Below are positions 1 to 5,991 of a stretch of 10,679 nt of DNA, in pieces; the first letter of the stretch is position 1, and every line of letters begins with the position of its first letter. This DNA is from an uncultured Clostridia bacterium. Its GTDB lineage: Bacteria; Bacillota_A; Clostridia; Christensenellales; UBA3700. The translations under genes and the position numbers were made by a program. The notes below the pieces were generated by a model. That model saw only the letters and a program-made list of their open reading frames with translations. It was not told the origin of the DNA and searched no databases. The stretch lies in contig CAMNMY010000009.1 of NCBI GenBank assembly GCA_946545105.1, forward strand, positions 1-10,679, in the 5' to 3' direction.

Positions 1-60
1 ATAACAATACAAATGCAACAGAACTGCTACAAAAAATCTAAAAATTTAATATTTTTATAC

Positions 61-96
61 AAAAAAAAAGAAACCCAGATAATAATCTGAGCCTCT
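61..96 (-). terminator. Rho-independent terminator of the aquaporin gene
   Basis: Read on the minus strand, a 12-bp stem (arms at 85-96 and 69-80, including G-T pairs and a CAGAT/ATCTG core) closes on a four-base loop at 81-84. It is followed directly by a run of eight T residues (plus-strand A run, 61-68). It begins about 18 bases after the aquaporin stop codon. The stem, tight loop and U-tract make this the clearest intrinsic terminator on the minus strand here. Confidence 0.88.
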
Positions 97-114
97 TTTA
101 TGCATTTAAATTAA

Positions 115-831
115 CTATTCTTTTACTTCGTTTTTGTCTGTATGCAATACTGCATATAATACAGCAGCTAACGCACCACCTGCTAATGGGCCTACGATGA
201 AGATCCAAATTTGAGCAAGCGCATCAGTTGTTCCGTTGTAAATCAATGCTGAGAATGCTGTTGCAATACTACGAGCAGGATTTACAGATGTACCAGTAAT
301 ATTAATACCGATTAAATGCACTAATGTTAATGTTAGACCGATTACGATACCAGCAATCTTTCCATTTCCAGCTTTTTCGTCTGTAACATTCAAAATTGTA
401 TATACAAAAATGCATGTTAAAACAATTTCTGCAAATAAACCGCCAACAATACCGCCAGCTGTTAATCCATTAGCCGCAAAACCAACGGCATAATTACATG
501 CATCGCCTAAAGGCTTAACATCTGCCATTTTGAAAATACCAAATACCAATACTGCGCCCAAGAATCCACCTACGATTTGAGCACAAATATATACTAGGAA
601 TTCTCTTAATGTCATTCTCTTTGTTAGCAAACATCCCAAAGATACTGCTGGGTTGATGTGGCAACCACTAATTCTACCTACAGAATATGCCATTGCTACA
701 ATCGTTAAACCAAATGCTAAAGATGTAGCAACCAAGCTACCGCCTGTTGCACCAGCTACACCACATGCGACAAATACAAGCACAAAAGTGCCGATACATT
801 CAGCAATTGCTTTTTTTAATAAATCGTTCAT
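115..831 (-). CDS. aqpZ: Aquaporin, MIP family, AqpZ-like water channel
   Basis: A 238-residue integral membrane channel for passive water movement across the cytoplasmic membrane. The two hallmark half-helix motifs are present: HINPAV (NPA at residues 60-62) and SVNPARS (NPA at 184-186). The residues matching the E. coli AqpZ selectivity filter are all conserved: F40, H172, T181 and R187. This favours an orthodox water channel over a glycerol facilitator (GlpF) or AqpM. The length is normal for AqpZ and six membrane helices plus two re-entrant loops are readable. The ATG start at 831 follows an AAGGAGGA ribosome binding site (839-846) with seven bases of spacing. The gene lies downstream of the uL15-like membrane gene, separated by a hairpin, so it is probably its own transcript. 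No glycerol-metabolism gene is next to it. Small organic solutes cannot be excluded as substrates. Confidence 0.93.
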   Translation of the reverse strand: MNDLLKKAIAECIGTFVLVFVACGVAGATGGSLVATSLAFGLTIVAMAYSVGRISGCHINPAVSLGCLLTKRMTLREFLVYICAQIVGGFLGAVLVFGIFKMADVKPLGDACNYAVGFAANGLTAGGIVGGLFAEIVLTCIFVYTILNVTDEKAGNGKIAGIVIGLTLTLVHLIGINITGTSVNPARSIATAFSALIYNGTTDALAQIWIFIVGPLAGGALAAVLYAVLHTDKNEVKE

Positions 832-863
832 TTATATATCCTCCTTAAACAATTCTATTTTAA

Positions 864-869
864 ATTATA
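864..869 (-). promoter_or_regulatory. Candidate -10 box of the aquaporin gene
   Basis: A perfect TATAAT is read on the minus strand between the preceding hairpin and the aquaporin ribosome binding site. No good -35 hexamer lies at 16-18 bp. The nearest TTGATT (880-885) is only 10 bp away. The region is very AT-rich, so a chance match is possible. Confidence 0.3.
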
Positions 870-896
870 TTTTTACTGAAATCAATTTGCATTTTA

Positions 897-922
897 AAGC
901 CCAGCTTGTTTTGCTGGGCCTT
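897..922 (-). terminator. Hairpin, probable terminator of the uL15-like membrane gene
   Basis: A perfect 7-bp GC-rich stem (GCCCAGC at 899-905 with GCTGGGC at 913-919) encloses a seven-base loop. On the minus strand it starts 8 bases after the TAA stop of the upstream gene. The following tract is only TTTAAAAT, so the U-run is short and termination may be partial, leaving some readthrough into the aquaporin gene. Confidence 0.6.
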
Positions 923-927
923 AATTA

Positions 928-2364
928 TTAAACTCTAGTTGCGGTTCCTCCGGTTAAAAGAATCATTTTAACTGCTTCGATAGAATAATCTTGTAATTCG
1001 ATATTTAGTTTCTTATCTAAAACGCCTCTTGCTAAAACCTTTACTTGTCCAACAGATTTGTCTATTAACTTCTTATTCTTTAAGTTTTCCAATGTTACAG
1101 TATCGCCATCATTATAGTTTCTACTTAAAACATCAATATTAATAATATCTTTCTTACCTGTATAATTGCCTGTTCTTTGGTCAATAATTGATTCTTTTGC
1201 TACTTCATTTTCAACCATTTCGTTTGCTTGTTGTACAGTTACGCTCTTTAATTTCTTAAGTTTCTTTCTTTCTGCCTTTTTCAACTCTTCTTCTGTTGCT
1301 GGCATTCTCAATTCTTTAATAAGCTCTTTGTTTATCAATGCTTGAGTAGTTTCATATTTGATATAATAATCTTCGTTTTGTTGTTCGCCCTTTACAAAGC
1401 CTTCTTTTTCCATAAGCATAGCCATCAACTCTTTTGCATGTCTTACACGTAGATCGTTCTTAATCCTGTAAAGGCATGGAACAGTTTCAAATTTCTTTGT
1501 TTCTACCTTTTCTACTAAATAGTTTGTATCTTTGAAGTCATCTGCATTTAATGCATAGTAAACACAAAGTGTTTTTCCTCTAATACTGAATTTGATTAAT
1601 TGTTTTCTTCCTGAATTTATAGAATCGTAGTACCAAGAAACTCTTGATGTTGTTTTCTTATATGAAAGAATTTCATTCTTTAACTCTGCATAATAGCCCT
1701 TAAGATAATCTGGAGATTGAGCCAATTTTGCTGTAAATGACTTATTATATTGAATACGGAAAATATTACCCTTGTAATCAGAGATAATAATCTCCTCGTC
1801 ATCATCATCTTCATCTTCGTATTCTTCTTGTTGAACAAATGCGTTTTCATCTTGCGCATTTTTGTTATCTTCAATAACTTCTGGCTCTTTTGCCTTAATA
1901 GCTTCTTTTACTGGTTCTTGCTTAGCGCTTTCTGTTACAAAAGCCTTTATTGTTCCTTTTGATTTCATTGCAAAGAACAACATTGCAAACGCCAAACAAA
2001 GCACCAATGCGGTAACAAATGAAGCAATAGATATTGGACAAGAATGAATACATAATAATACTAATGAAATAATGAATATAATTACTGCTGCAGCTAAACC
2101 AGCAAATCCATACACATCGATAATCTCAGCTACTTGTCTTAATTTTTTACTTCTTATAACTCTTAATTTCGCAGCAATTAAAAGAATATAGCCAGCCAAT
2201 GCTAAACTAAGTAGAACATCAAATACAAAAACGACTCCGCCTAAACATCCTTCTTCGTCTACATTTTGTATAGCAAAATAAATTCCTACCATAATAGCAG
2301 CCATAAGTAGTACTCCTACCACTACAGCTATCGCTATATTCCACTTTGTTTTTGTGTTATTCAT
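928..2364 (-). CDS. Four-helix membrane protein with C-terminal ribosomal uL15-like domain
   Basis: A 478-residue protein of unknown function. Four hydrophobic helices lie at about residues 9-33, 42-66, 82-107 and 110-133. A charged linker with an acidic run follows (about 182-191, EDEDDDDEE). Next comes a soluble globular domain (about 195-355) with blocks such as YNKSFTAKL, IRGKTLCVYYAL and PCLYRIKNDLRVRHAKEL. I believe this segment recurs in clostridial proteins but cannot name it. After a basic helix (358-373), residues 403-478 resemble the C-terminal half of ribosomal protein uL15: an INIDVLS strand, DG-TVTLENL, a KVLARGVLDKKLNIEL core and a terminal AVKMILLTGG helix-turn. The glycine-rich rRNA-binding N-terminal arm of true uL15 is absent, so this is not the ribosomal subunit. 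The ATG start has an AGGAG site (2373-2377) eight bases upstream. TTGTTGC repeats and a -10 box precede the gene, suggesting control by the adjacent regulator. Confidence 0.8.
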   Translation of the reverse strand: MNNTKTKWNIAIAVVVGVLLMAAIMVGIYFAIQNVDEEGCLGGVVFVFDVLLSLALAGYILLIAAKLRVIRSKKLRQVAEIIDVYGFAGLAAAVIIFIISLVLLCIHSCPISIASFVTALVLCLAFAMLFFAMKSKGTIKAFVTESAKQEPVKEAIKAKEPEVIEDNKNAQDENAFVQQEEYEDEDDDDEEIIISDYKGNIFRIQYNKSFTAKLAQSPDYLKGYYAELKNEILSYKKTTSRVSWYYDSINSGRKQLIKFSIRGKTLCVYYALNADDFKDTNYLVEKVETKKFETVPCLYRIKNDLRVRHAKELMAMLMEKEGFVKGEQQNEDYYIKYETTQALINKELIKELRMPATEEELKKAERKKLKKLKSVTVQQANEMVENEVAKESIIDQRTGNYTGKKDIINIDVLSRNYNDGDTVTLENLKNKKLIDKSVGQVKVLARGVLDKKLNIELQDYSIEAVKMILLTGGTATRV

Positions 2365-2417
2365 AGAACTAACTCCTGTTGCACAAGTTGAGTGCTCAAA
2401 ATGTCTTTCTACGTCTA

Positions 2418-2425
2418 ATTGTATA
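2418..2425 (-). promoter_or_regulatory. Candidate -10 region of the uL15-like membrane gene
   Basis: The minus strand reads TATACAAT here, containing both TATACA and TACAAT. The sequence 17 bp upstream of TACAAT is a poor -35 (GTATTT), as expected of a promoter that needs an activator. It lies about 10 bp downstream of the last of three TTGTTGC repeats and would give a leader of roughly 45 bases. Confidence 0.45.
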
Positions 2426-2434
2426 AACTAGATG

Positions 2435-2462
2435 GCAACAAATACGCAACAATGCGCAACAA
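2435..2462 (-). promoter_or_regulatory. Three TTGTTGC direct repeats, candidate activator site
   Basis: On the minus strand the heptamer TTGTTGC occurs three times (2456-2462, 2446-2452, 2435-2441) with periods of 10 and 11 bp, about one helical turn each. The array sits immediately upstream of the -10 region and covers where a -35 box would be. SARP-family activators are known to bind heptameric direct repeats at about 11-bp spacing overlapping the -35 region. The gene just upstream encodes a response regulator with a SARP-like DNA-binding domain. The link between regulator and site is inferred. Confidence 0.6.
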
Positions 2463-2489
2463 AAGTTTTAAAATGTTTTTAATTATTAA

Positions 2490-3287
2490 TTATTGAAAGT
2501 ACTTTTCGTAAAGATATGACTGTGTCATATCGGCAAATTCATACTGAGACATATACTCACCTGTGAACTCAGCTTTTGCCTTTTCGTCACCTTTTAGTAA
2601 GCGATAGTAATCACAATCTATCTTATTCGTATCTACTCCAATGCCATTACCATGAACAAATATATCAAGCCCTAATAACATAAATGTCTTTGTCATTTCT
2701 GCTATTACAGTTCTTGCCATAGATTTACAAGTCTTATCTGCAGCTCTATCTGGCCATAGGTTTCCGATTATCATATCCATATTGCAAAGGGCACCATTTC
2801 TATCAATAAGATATGCAAATAGTTCTTTAGACTTAGTTCTTGAAAAATGAACAGGTTTATCATCGACAAAAACTTCAAAAGTTCCGAAGCATTGTACACG
2901 CAAATGCTTTTCTTTTCTTCCGTCTTTTATTGGATAACGTAATCTTTCTAATTCCGTTTTAATCTTTTCACTTGTAACTGGTTTTGTAATATAACCACTT
3001 GCACTAATTTCAAAGGCTTCTAGCGCATATGTTGTAAACCCTGTTACAAAAATTATGTTTAGTTCGTTGTTATATTCTTTTAATTTCGTAGCTATTTCAA
3101 TTCCCGTAGCGCTTCCCATTTCAATATCCAAAAACGCAATATCAATATACTCTTCTTGCTTTGCCCAATTCAAAATGGCACTTGGCTTGTTAAAAGTAAT
3201 TAATTCTGCTTCTGGCACAACGTCTAAGATGGCTTTTTTTAGTTTGTTTAATTGTAATTCTTCATCATCTGCTGCTAATATTCTCAT
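2490..3287 (-). CDS. Response regulator: receiver plus SARP-like winged helix
   Basis: A 265-residue cytoplasmic transcription regulator, the partner of the overlapping sensor kinase gene. The N-terminal receiver (1-115) shows the acidic pocket D7/D8, phospho-acceptor D54 in FLDIEM, T82 and K102 of the TKP motif. Residues 128-202 form a winged helix of the Trans_reg_C/SARP kind (LRVQCFGTFEV, then SRTKSKELFAYLI and LWPD). A short C-terminal stretch (about 222-265, DCDYYRLLKG onward) looks like a truncated BTAD helical domain; full BTADs are much longer. LytS-type kinases are more often paired with LytTR outputs, so this output is unusual. The ATG start overlaps the kinase stop as ATGA, with AGGAGG (3292-3297) four bases upstream, implying coupled translation. 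No clear terminator follows, so readthrough into the next gene is possible. Confidence 0.87.
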   Translation of the reverse strand: MRILAADDEELQLNKLKKAILDVVPEAELITFNKPSAILNWAKQEEYIDIAFLDIEMGSATGIEIATKLKEYNNELNIIFVTGFTTYALEAFEISASGYITKPVTSEKIKTELERLRYPIKDGRKEKHLRVQCFGTFEVFVDDKPVHFSRTKSKELFAYLIDRNGALCNMDMIIGNLWPDRAADKTCKSMARTVIAEMTKTFMLLGLDIFVHGNGIGVDTNKIDCDYYRLLKGDEKAKAEFTGEYMSQYEFADMTQSYLYEKYFQ

Positions 3288-4540
3288 TTTGCCTCCTCAA
3301 CATTTTTCTTTGGAATATATACTTTGGTTGTTGTTCCCTTTCCAATTTCACTAGTAGTTTCAATTCGATCACCATATGCTTCTAATCTATCTTTAACATT
3401 CTTCATACCAACATGGCTTCTTCCGTCATTCTTGGCGGCATTGACGTCAAACCCAACCCCATCATCTTTAATCTCAACCACGAAGTTTTTATCTTCAACA
3501 TATGATGAGATACGAACTGTTCCGCCATCTTCCTTTTTACATATACCATGACGAATTGCATTTTCAACAATAGGTTGCAATGTCATAGTTGGAATCATAA
3601 AATCTTTTTCTTTTAAATCGTACTCCATTTTAATTCTATCGCCAAATCTAACTTGCTCAATATGGACATAAACCTCTACTTGCTCAAGTGCTTTTTCAAA
3701 TGTAACTTCACTTTCTACACCTATAGCATCTAACTGTGCACGCAAATATTCAGAAAAGTCATCTGTTAGCTTTTGTGCCTTCATTGGATCTGTTTCACAC
3801 AAAGCAGAAATTGATGACAAACTATTATAAATAAAATGTGGCTTTATTTGAGATAACATCAATTGAATCTTTTGTTCACGCAAATTGTCATCAATAGATA
3901 TTTGAACAAATTCTGTATAGTGAATGTACATCATCGCCATAGCAATTGTTAATGCTACATACGCAGTTCTATAATGTTGTGGCGAAAACTCTTGTATTAA
4001 AATACCAGACATACTCATAAACAAAATCACATATAAAGATGCCTTATTTTGTCTTCTAAATTTTCGACCATACGAAACAAATTCACAGCCGATTAACACG
4101 ATTAAGATAATGTATAAAATCATATATGCCACATACAAAGGTCCATGAGAATATGTATGTGCAACTTCATCAACGACCACCATTCCGCTCGTAAATGCAC
4201 AAGCAATTTGGAATATAATATTAACGCACAATACTATTTGAATTAATATTCTAAATACACTTCTATGCTTTAATTGCCAAGCTAACGCTCCTCCTGCCAA
4301 AAGTGTAAATGTGTAATCGAATGCCTTTACTATTTTTAGTGCCCAAATTGGAAAATTAACATTTCCATTAAATTGAAGTCCTAGCCATTCATTTAATGCA
4401 GCAAAAGCAACAGCAAAGTAAGTAAGATAAAATGGAAACTTATCTTTTTTTGAAAGTCTGTCGTTCTCATATACCAATATAGAAAGACCGATTAGCGAAA
4501 AAGCAATTATGAATAACAAATATGTATGATAATCTAGCAA
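3284..4540 (-). CDS. LytS/YehU-type (HPK8) membrane sensor histidine kinase
   Basis: A 418-residue sensor kinase that would autophosphorylate and pass phosphate to the regulator encoded next. The N-terminal 210 residues hold about seven hydrophobic helices (roughly 6-24, 37-55, 72-90, 96-118, 134-155, 168-185, 191-208) with little extracellular sequence, suggesting a membrane-embedded signal or one from cell envelope or membrane state. The phosphoacceptor H235 lies in QIKPHFIYNSL, the signature of the PF06580 family. The ATPase domain has the N box LQPIVENAIRHG (321-332), G1 box DDGVGF (359-364) and G2 box GMKNVKDRL (378-386). The start is TTG at 4538-4540; no ATG is available in frame upstream before a stop. 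It shares ATGA with the regulator gene. Confidence 0.9.
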   Translation of the reverse strand: MLDYHTYLLFIIAFSLIGLSILVYENDRLSKKDKFPFYLTYFAVAFAALNEWLGLQFNGNVNFPIWALKIVKAFDYTFTLLAGGALAWQLKHRSVFRILIQIVLCVNIIFQIACAFTSGMVVVDEVAHTYSHGPLYVAYMILYIILIVLIGCEFVSYGRKFRRQNKASLYVILFMSMSGILIQEFSPQHYRTAYVALTIAMAMMYIHYTEFVQISIDDNLREQKIQLMLSQIKPHFIYNSLSSISALCETDPMKAQKLTDDFSEYLRAQLDAIGVESEVTFEKALEQVEVYVHIEQVRFGDRIKMEYDLKEKDFMIPTMTLQPIVENAIRHGICKKEDGGTVRISSYVEDKNFVVEIKDDGVGFDVNAAKNDGRSHVGMKNVKDRLEAYGDRIETTSEIGKGTTTKVYIPKKNVEEAK

Positions 4541-4546
4541 TTTTAG

Positions 4547-4551
4547 CCCCC
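4547..4551 (-). promoter_or_regulatory. Non-consensus ribosome binding site before the kinase TTG start
   Basis: The minus strand reads GGTTGGGGG, six bases before the TTG start. It is purine-rich but lacks the AGGAGG core seen at neighbouring genes. With the TTG start it suggests low translation of the kinase relative to the regulator, which has a strong site. Confidence 0.45.
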
Positions 4552-4586
4552 AACCAAAATTAACACATTTTTATGATAACACGAAA

Positions 4587-4613
4587 ATTATAATAATTAA
4601 ATATTATATTCAA
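4587..4613 (-). promoter_or_regulatory. Candidate promoter of the kinase-regulator operon
   Basis: On the minus strand TTGAAT (4608-4613) is followed after 15 bp by TATAAT (4587-4592). The spacing is short and the region extremely AT-rich; a second TATAAT at 4603-4608 has no partner. It lies just after the terminator of the upstream gene and gives a leader of about 40 bases. Confidence 0.35.
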
Positions 4614-4641
4614 ATTAGAGGTAGCTTTTGCCACCTCTAAT
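4614..4641 (-). terminator. Rho-independent terminator of the S-4TM-like gene
   Basis: Twelve-base arms (4630-4641 and 4614-4625, one A-C mismatch) enclose a four-base loop; the stem includes AGAGGT/ACCTCT. On the minus strand it begins about 10 bases after the TAA stop and is followed by TTTGAATATAAT, a short and interrupted U-tract. Confidence 0.7.
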
Positions 4642-4651
4642 CAAAAATTAT

Positions 4652-5875
4652 TTATTTATTCTTTTTTGTTTTCGTTGGAGCCTTTACTGCCTTCTTTTGT
4701 GTAGGCTTTTTTGATGAGGCCTTCTTTTGAGAAGGTTTCTTTTGAACATTCTTTGAACCTTGTTTAGGTCCTGTCTTTTTAGTTCTATCTTTAATCTTAT
4801 CTTCAACCTTTTCTACAGACTTATCTTCAATTTTATCTTCGACTTTATCCTCAATTGACAATATCACTTGCTTTTTCTCATTCTTAGCTTTTTGACGCTT
4901 ACTTAACCTTTCAAGGTGCGCAAGGTCTCTTTCTTTCTTTGTTAATATTTCAGATCTTGATGTTCTAATACTTACTGCACCTTTCAAAATAAGTGCCTTT
5001 TTCTTTAACTCAGCAATAGCGTCTATATATCTTCTTGCAACGCCTCTTTCTAGAACTCTTAAGCCATGAGCAAAAATCTTTGAGAATATAACATACTTAA
5101 CTGGTGCGCCCATCTTTGTTTCAAATTCAATGTTTTGGATATAGTAGAAAAATCTTGCAAGTCTTTCTACGCTATCATCACCATCCGCAAAGAAGTTATC
5201 GATATCTGCCGAAATCTTAGCACACTTCTTTCTTGTCTTTGCACATGCACTAACATTTCTAATAACCGGAATTGTAATTGGATAGAATTGGATTATCAAT
5301 TGTAAGAATTCTTTTGAATCGCTCTTAACAAATGAAAGTCCCACGAACAAAATTACAATAACCACCAATGCTGCAATATACATTCCAAACATTCTGCTCA
5401 TTAAATAATTCGTCTTTGCAGCTTCTAATCTAACTAAGTATAAGTAAGAATATTTATCTTCAATCTCTTGAGGAACATTTACTTTTACTTTGTTCTTCTC
5501 AAGAATCTTTAATCCACTCTTTCTTATTGCCAACTCGTTTAGATCATTTGTCATTTCTCTATCGTATTCAATCTTAGAGAAATTAACACCAGTTATTTCC
5601 GTTTCATACAACTGGTTAAGCATAATTGCTTTTTCTTTGTGAGTGCTTAAAAATGATGATGCAAATTCCAAAAAGATTGTTAAGCCAAATGATGCCATAG
5701 TGGCAATGAACACAATATCTGAATTAACTGCAGAAATAAATGACAACAAAATAGGAACAAATGAAAGCAAATAGGTAACAACTTTAATTACCTTTGCTTC
5801 AAAAAACATTCTCTTTGATGCTCTTAAGAATTTAATTTTGTTTTCGTCAAGTGATCTTTCTGCAACTCTATTCAT
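4652..5875 (-). CDS. S-4TM-like membrane protein with lysine-rich tail
   Basis: A 407-residue protein whose first 290 residues resemble the S-4TM family (SMODS-associated four-helix putative pore-forming effectors). It has an amphipathic N-terminal segment ending in an AK motif (14-28), paired helices at about 30-50 and 53-75, and a KEKAIMLNQLYETEITGVNF block (80-99) like the family's KAAKIQE-FD-x-F segment. A second helix pair lies at about 162-183 and 189-206. The segment ARFFYYIQNIEFETKMGAP (240-258) resembles the family's R-x-IQD-x-I-x-x-xR-xxxP signature. Family members are described as membrane effectors in cyclic-nucleotide immunity, but no CD-NTase is visible nearby. Unlike typical members of about 300 residues, it carries a tail of about 110 residues: xEDK repeats (341-360), then a Lys/Pro/Thr/Ser-rich end. 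The ATG start has only a weak GGGC site. The family call rests on motif memory. Confidence 0.6.
   Translation of the reverse strand: MNRVAERSLDENKIKFLRASKRMFFEAKVIKVVTYLLSFVPILLSFISAVNSDIVFIATMASFGLTIFLEFASSFLSTHKEKAIMLNQLYETEITGVNFSKIEYDREMTNDLNELAIRKSGLKILEKNKVKVNVPQEIEDKYSYLYLVRLEAAKTNYLMSRMFGMYIAALVVIVILFVGLSFVKSDSKEFLQLIIQFYPITIPVIRNVSACAKTRKKCAKISADIDNFFADGDDSVERLARFFYYIQNIEFETKMGAPVKYVIFSKIFAHGLRVLERGVARRYIDAIAELKKKALILKGAVSIRTSRSEILTKKERDLAHLERLSKRQKAKNEKKQVILSIEDKVEDKIEDKSVEKVEDKIKDRTKKTGPKQGSKNVQKKPSQKKASSKKPTQKKAVKAPTKTKKNK
4796..4855 (-). repeat. Five 12-bp tandem units encoding xEDK tetrapeptides
   Basis: Five head-to-tail 12-base units run in frame inside the S-4TM-like gene. 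On the plus strand three read close to CTTATCTTCAAT or CTTATCTTCAAC, one is TTTATCTTCGAC, and the second (4808-4819) is most diverged. They encode residues 341-360 as IEDK, VEDK, IEDK, SVEK and VEDK. In-frame units of this size can vary in number by slippage, changing linker length. Confidence 0.85.
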
Positions 5876-5893
5876 AAATATATGCCCAAATAA

Positions 5894-5922
5894 ATTATAA
5901 CTTTTATGTTAAAAATATTCAA
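5894..5922 (-). promoter_or_regulatory. Promoter of the S-4TM-like gene
   Basis: On the minus strand TTGAAT (5917-5922) is separated by 17 bp from a perfect TATAAT (5894-5899), a good sigma-A type promoter. Transcription would begin near 5887, about 12 bases before the ATG, leaving almost no room for a ribosome binding site. The -35 box lies inside the odd palindrome ATATTCAATAT (5915-5925). Confidence 0.65.
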
Positions 5923-5946
5923 TATCCACTATTCAATGTTGAATAT
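5915..5946. promoter_or_regulatory. Palindromic operator candidate between divergent promoters
   Basis: Two elements share the half-site TATTCAA. One is the odd palindrome ATATTCAATAT (5915-5925). The other is TATTCAATGTTGAATA (5930-5945), with 7-bp inverted arms around TG. TATTCAAT recurs in direct orientation at 5916-5923 and 5930-5937. The elements cover the -35 boxes of both divergent genes, as expected for a shared operator, although palindromes of TTGAAT-like -35 boxes can also arise by chance in AT-rich DNA. Confidence 0.45.
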
Positions 5947-5968
5947 GTATCGAATTATTTGGTAAAAT
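5939..5968 (+). promoter_or_regulatory. Promoter of the six-helix membrane protein gene
   Basis: TTGAAT (5939-5944) is followed after 18 bp by TAAAAT (5963-5968). Transcription would start near 5975, which fits translation from the ATG at 5992 and argues against the upstream in-frame ATG at 5974. Confidence 0.55.
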
Positions 5969-5980
5969 AAAAGATGATAT

Positions 5981-5987
5981 GGAGGGG
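5981..5987 (+). promoter_or_regulatory. Ribosome binding site that sets the start at 5992
   Basis: GGAGGGG lies four bases before the ATG at 5992. The in-frame ATG at 5974 lies upstream of this site and would translate through it, so 5992 is preferred. Confidence 0.8.
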
Positions 5988-5991
5988 CATT

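Noticed and set aside
653..931. Plus-strand open frame across the aquaporin start region
   Set aside because: It is antisense to conserved aquaporin codons, has no ribosome binding site and its product shows no recognisable motif. Similar antisense frames near 1750-2047, 3055-3551, 7937-8164 and 9663-9902 were set aside for the same reasons.
928..1155. Ribosomal protein L15 gene (rplO)
   Set aside because: Only the C-terminal half of the fold is present, attached to a membrane protein, with no neighbouring spc-operon genes. It is a domain relative, not the ribosomal gene.
2435..2462. CRISPR or satellite repeat
   Set aside because: The units are only 7 bases with 3-4 base spacers and just three copies on a promoter; a regulator site explains them better.
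4652..5875. CBASS or other cyclic-nucleotide defence operon
   Set aside because: No CD-NTase, nuclease or sensor gene lies in the window, and the flanking genes are a divergent membrane protein and a two-component system. A defence role remains only a hypothesis.
5974..5991. Upstream ATG at 5974 as start of the six-helix protein
   Set aside because: It lies at the predicted transcription start and upstream of the GGAGGGG site; the ATG at 5992 fits both the promoter and the ribosome binding site.
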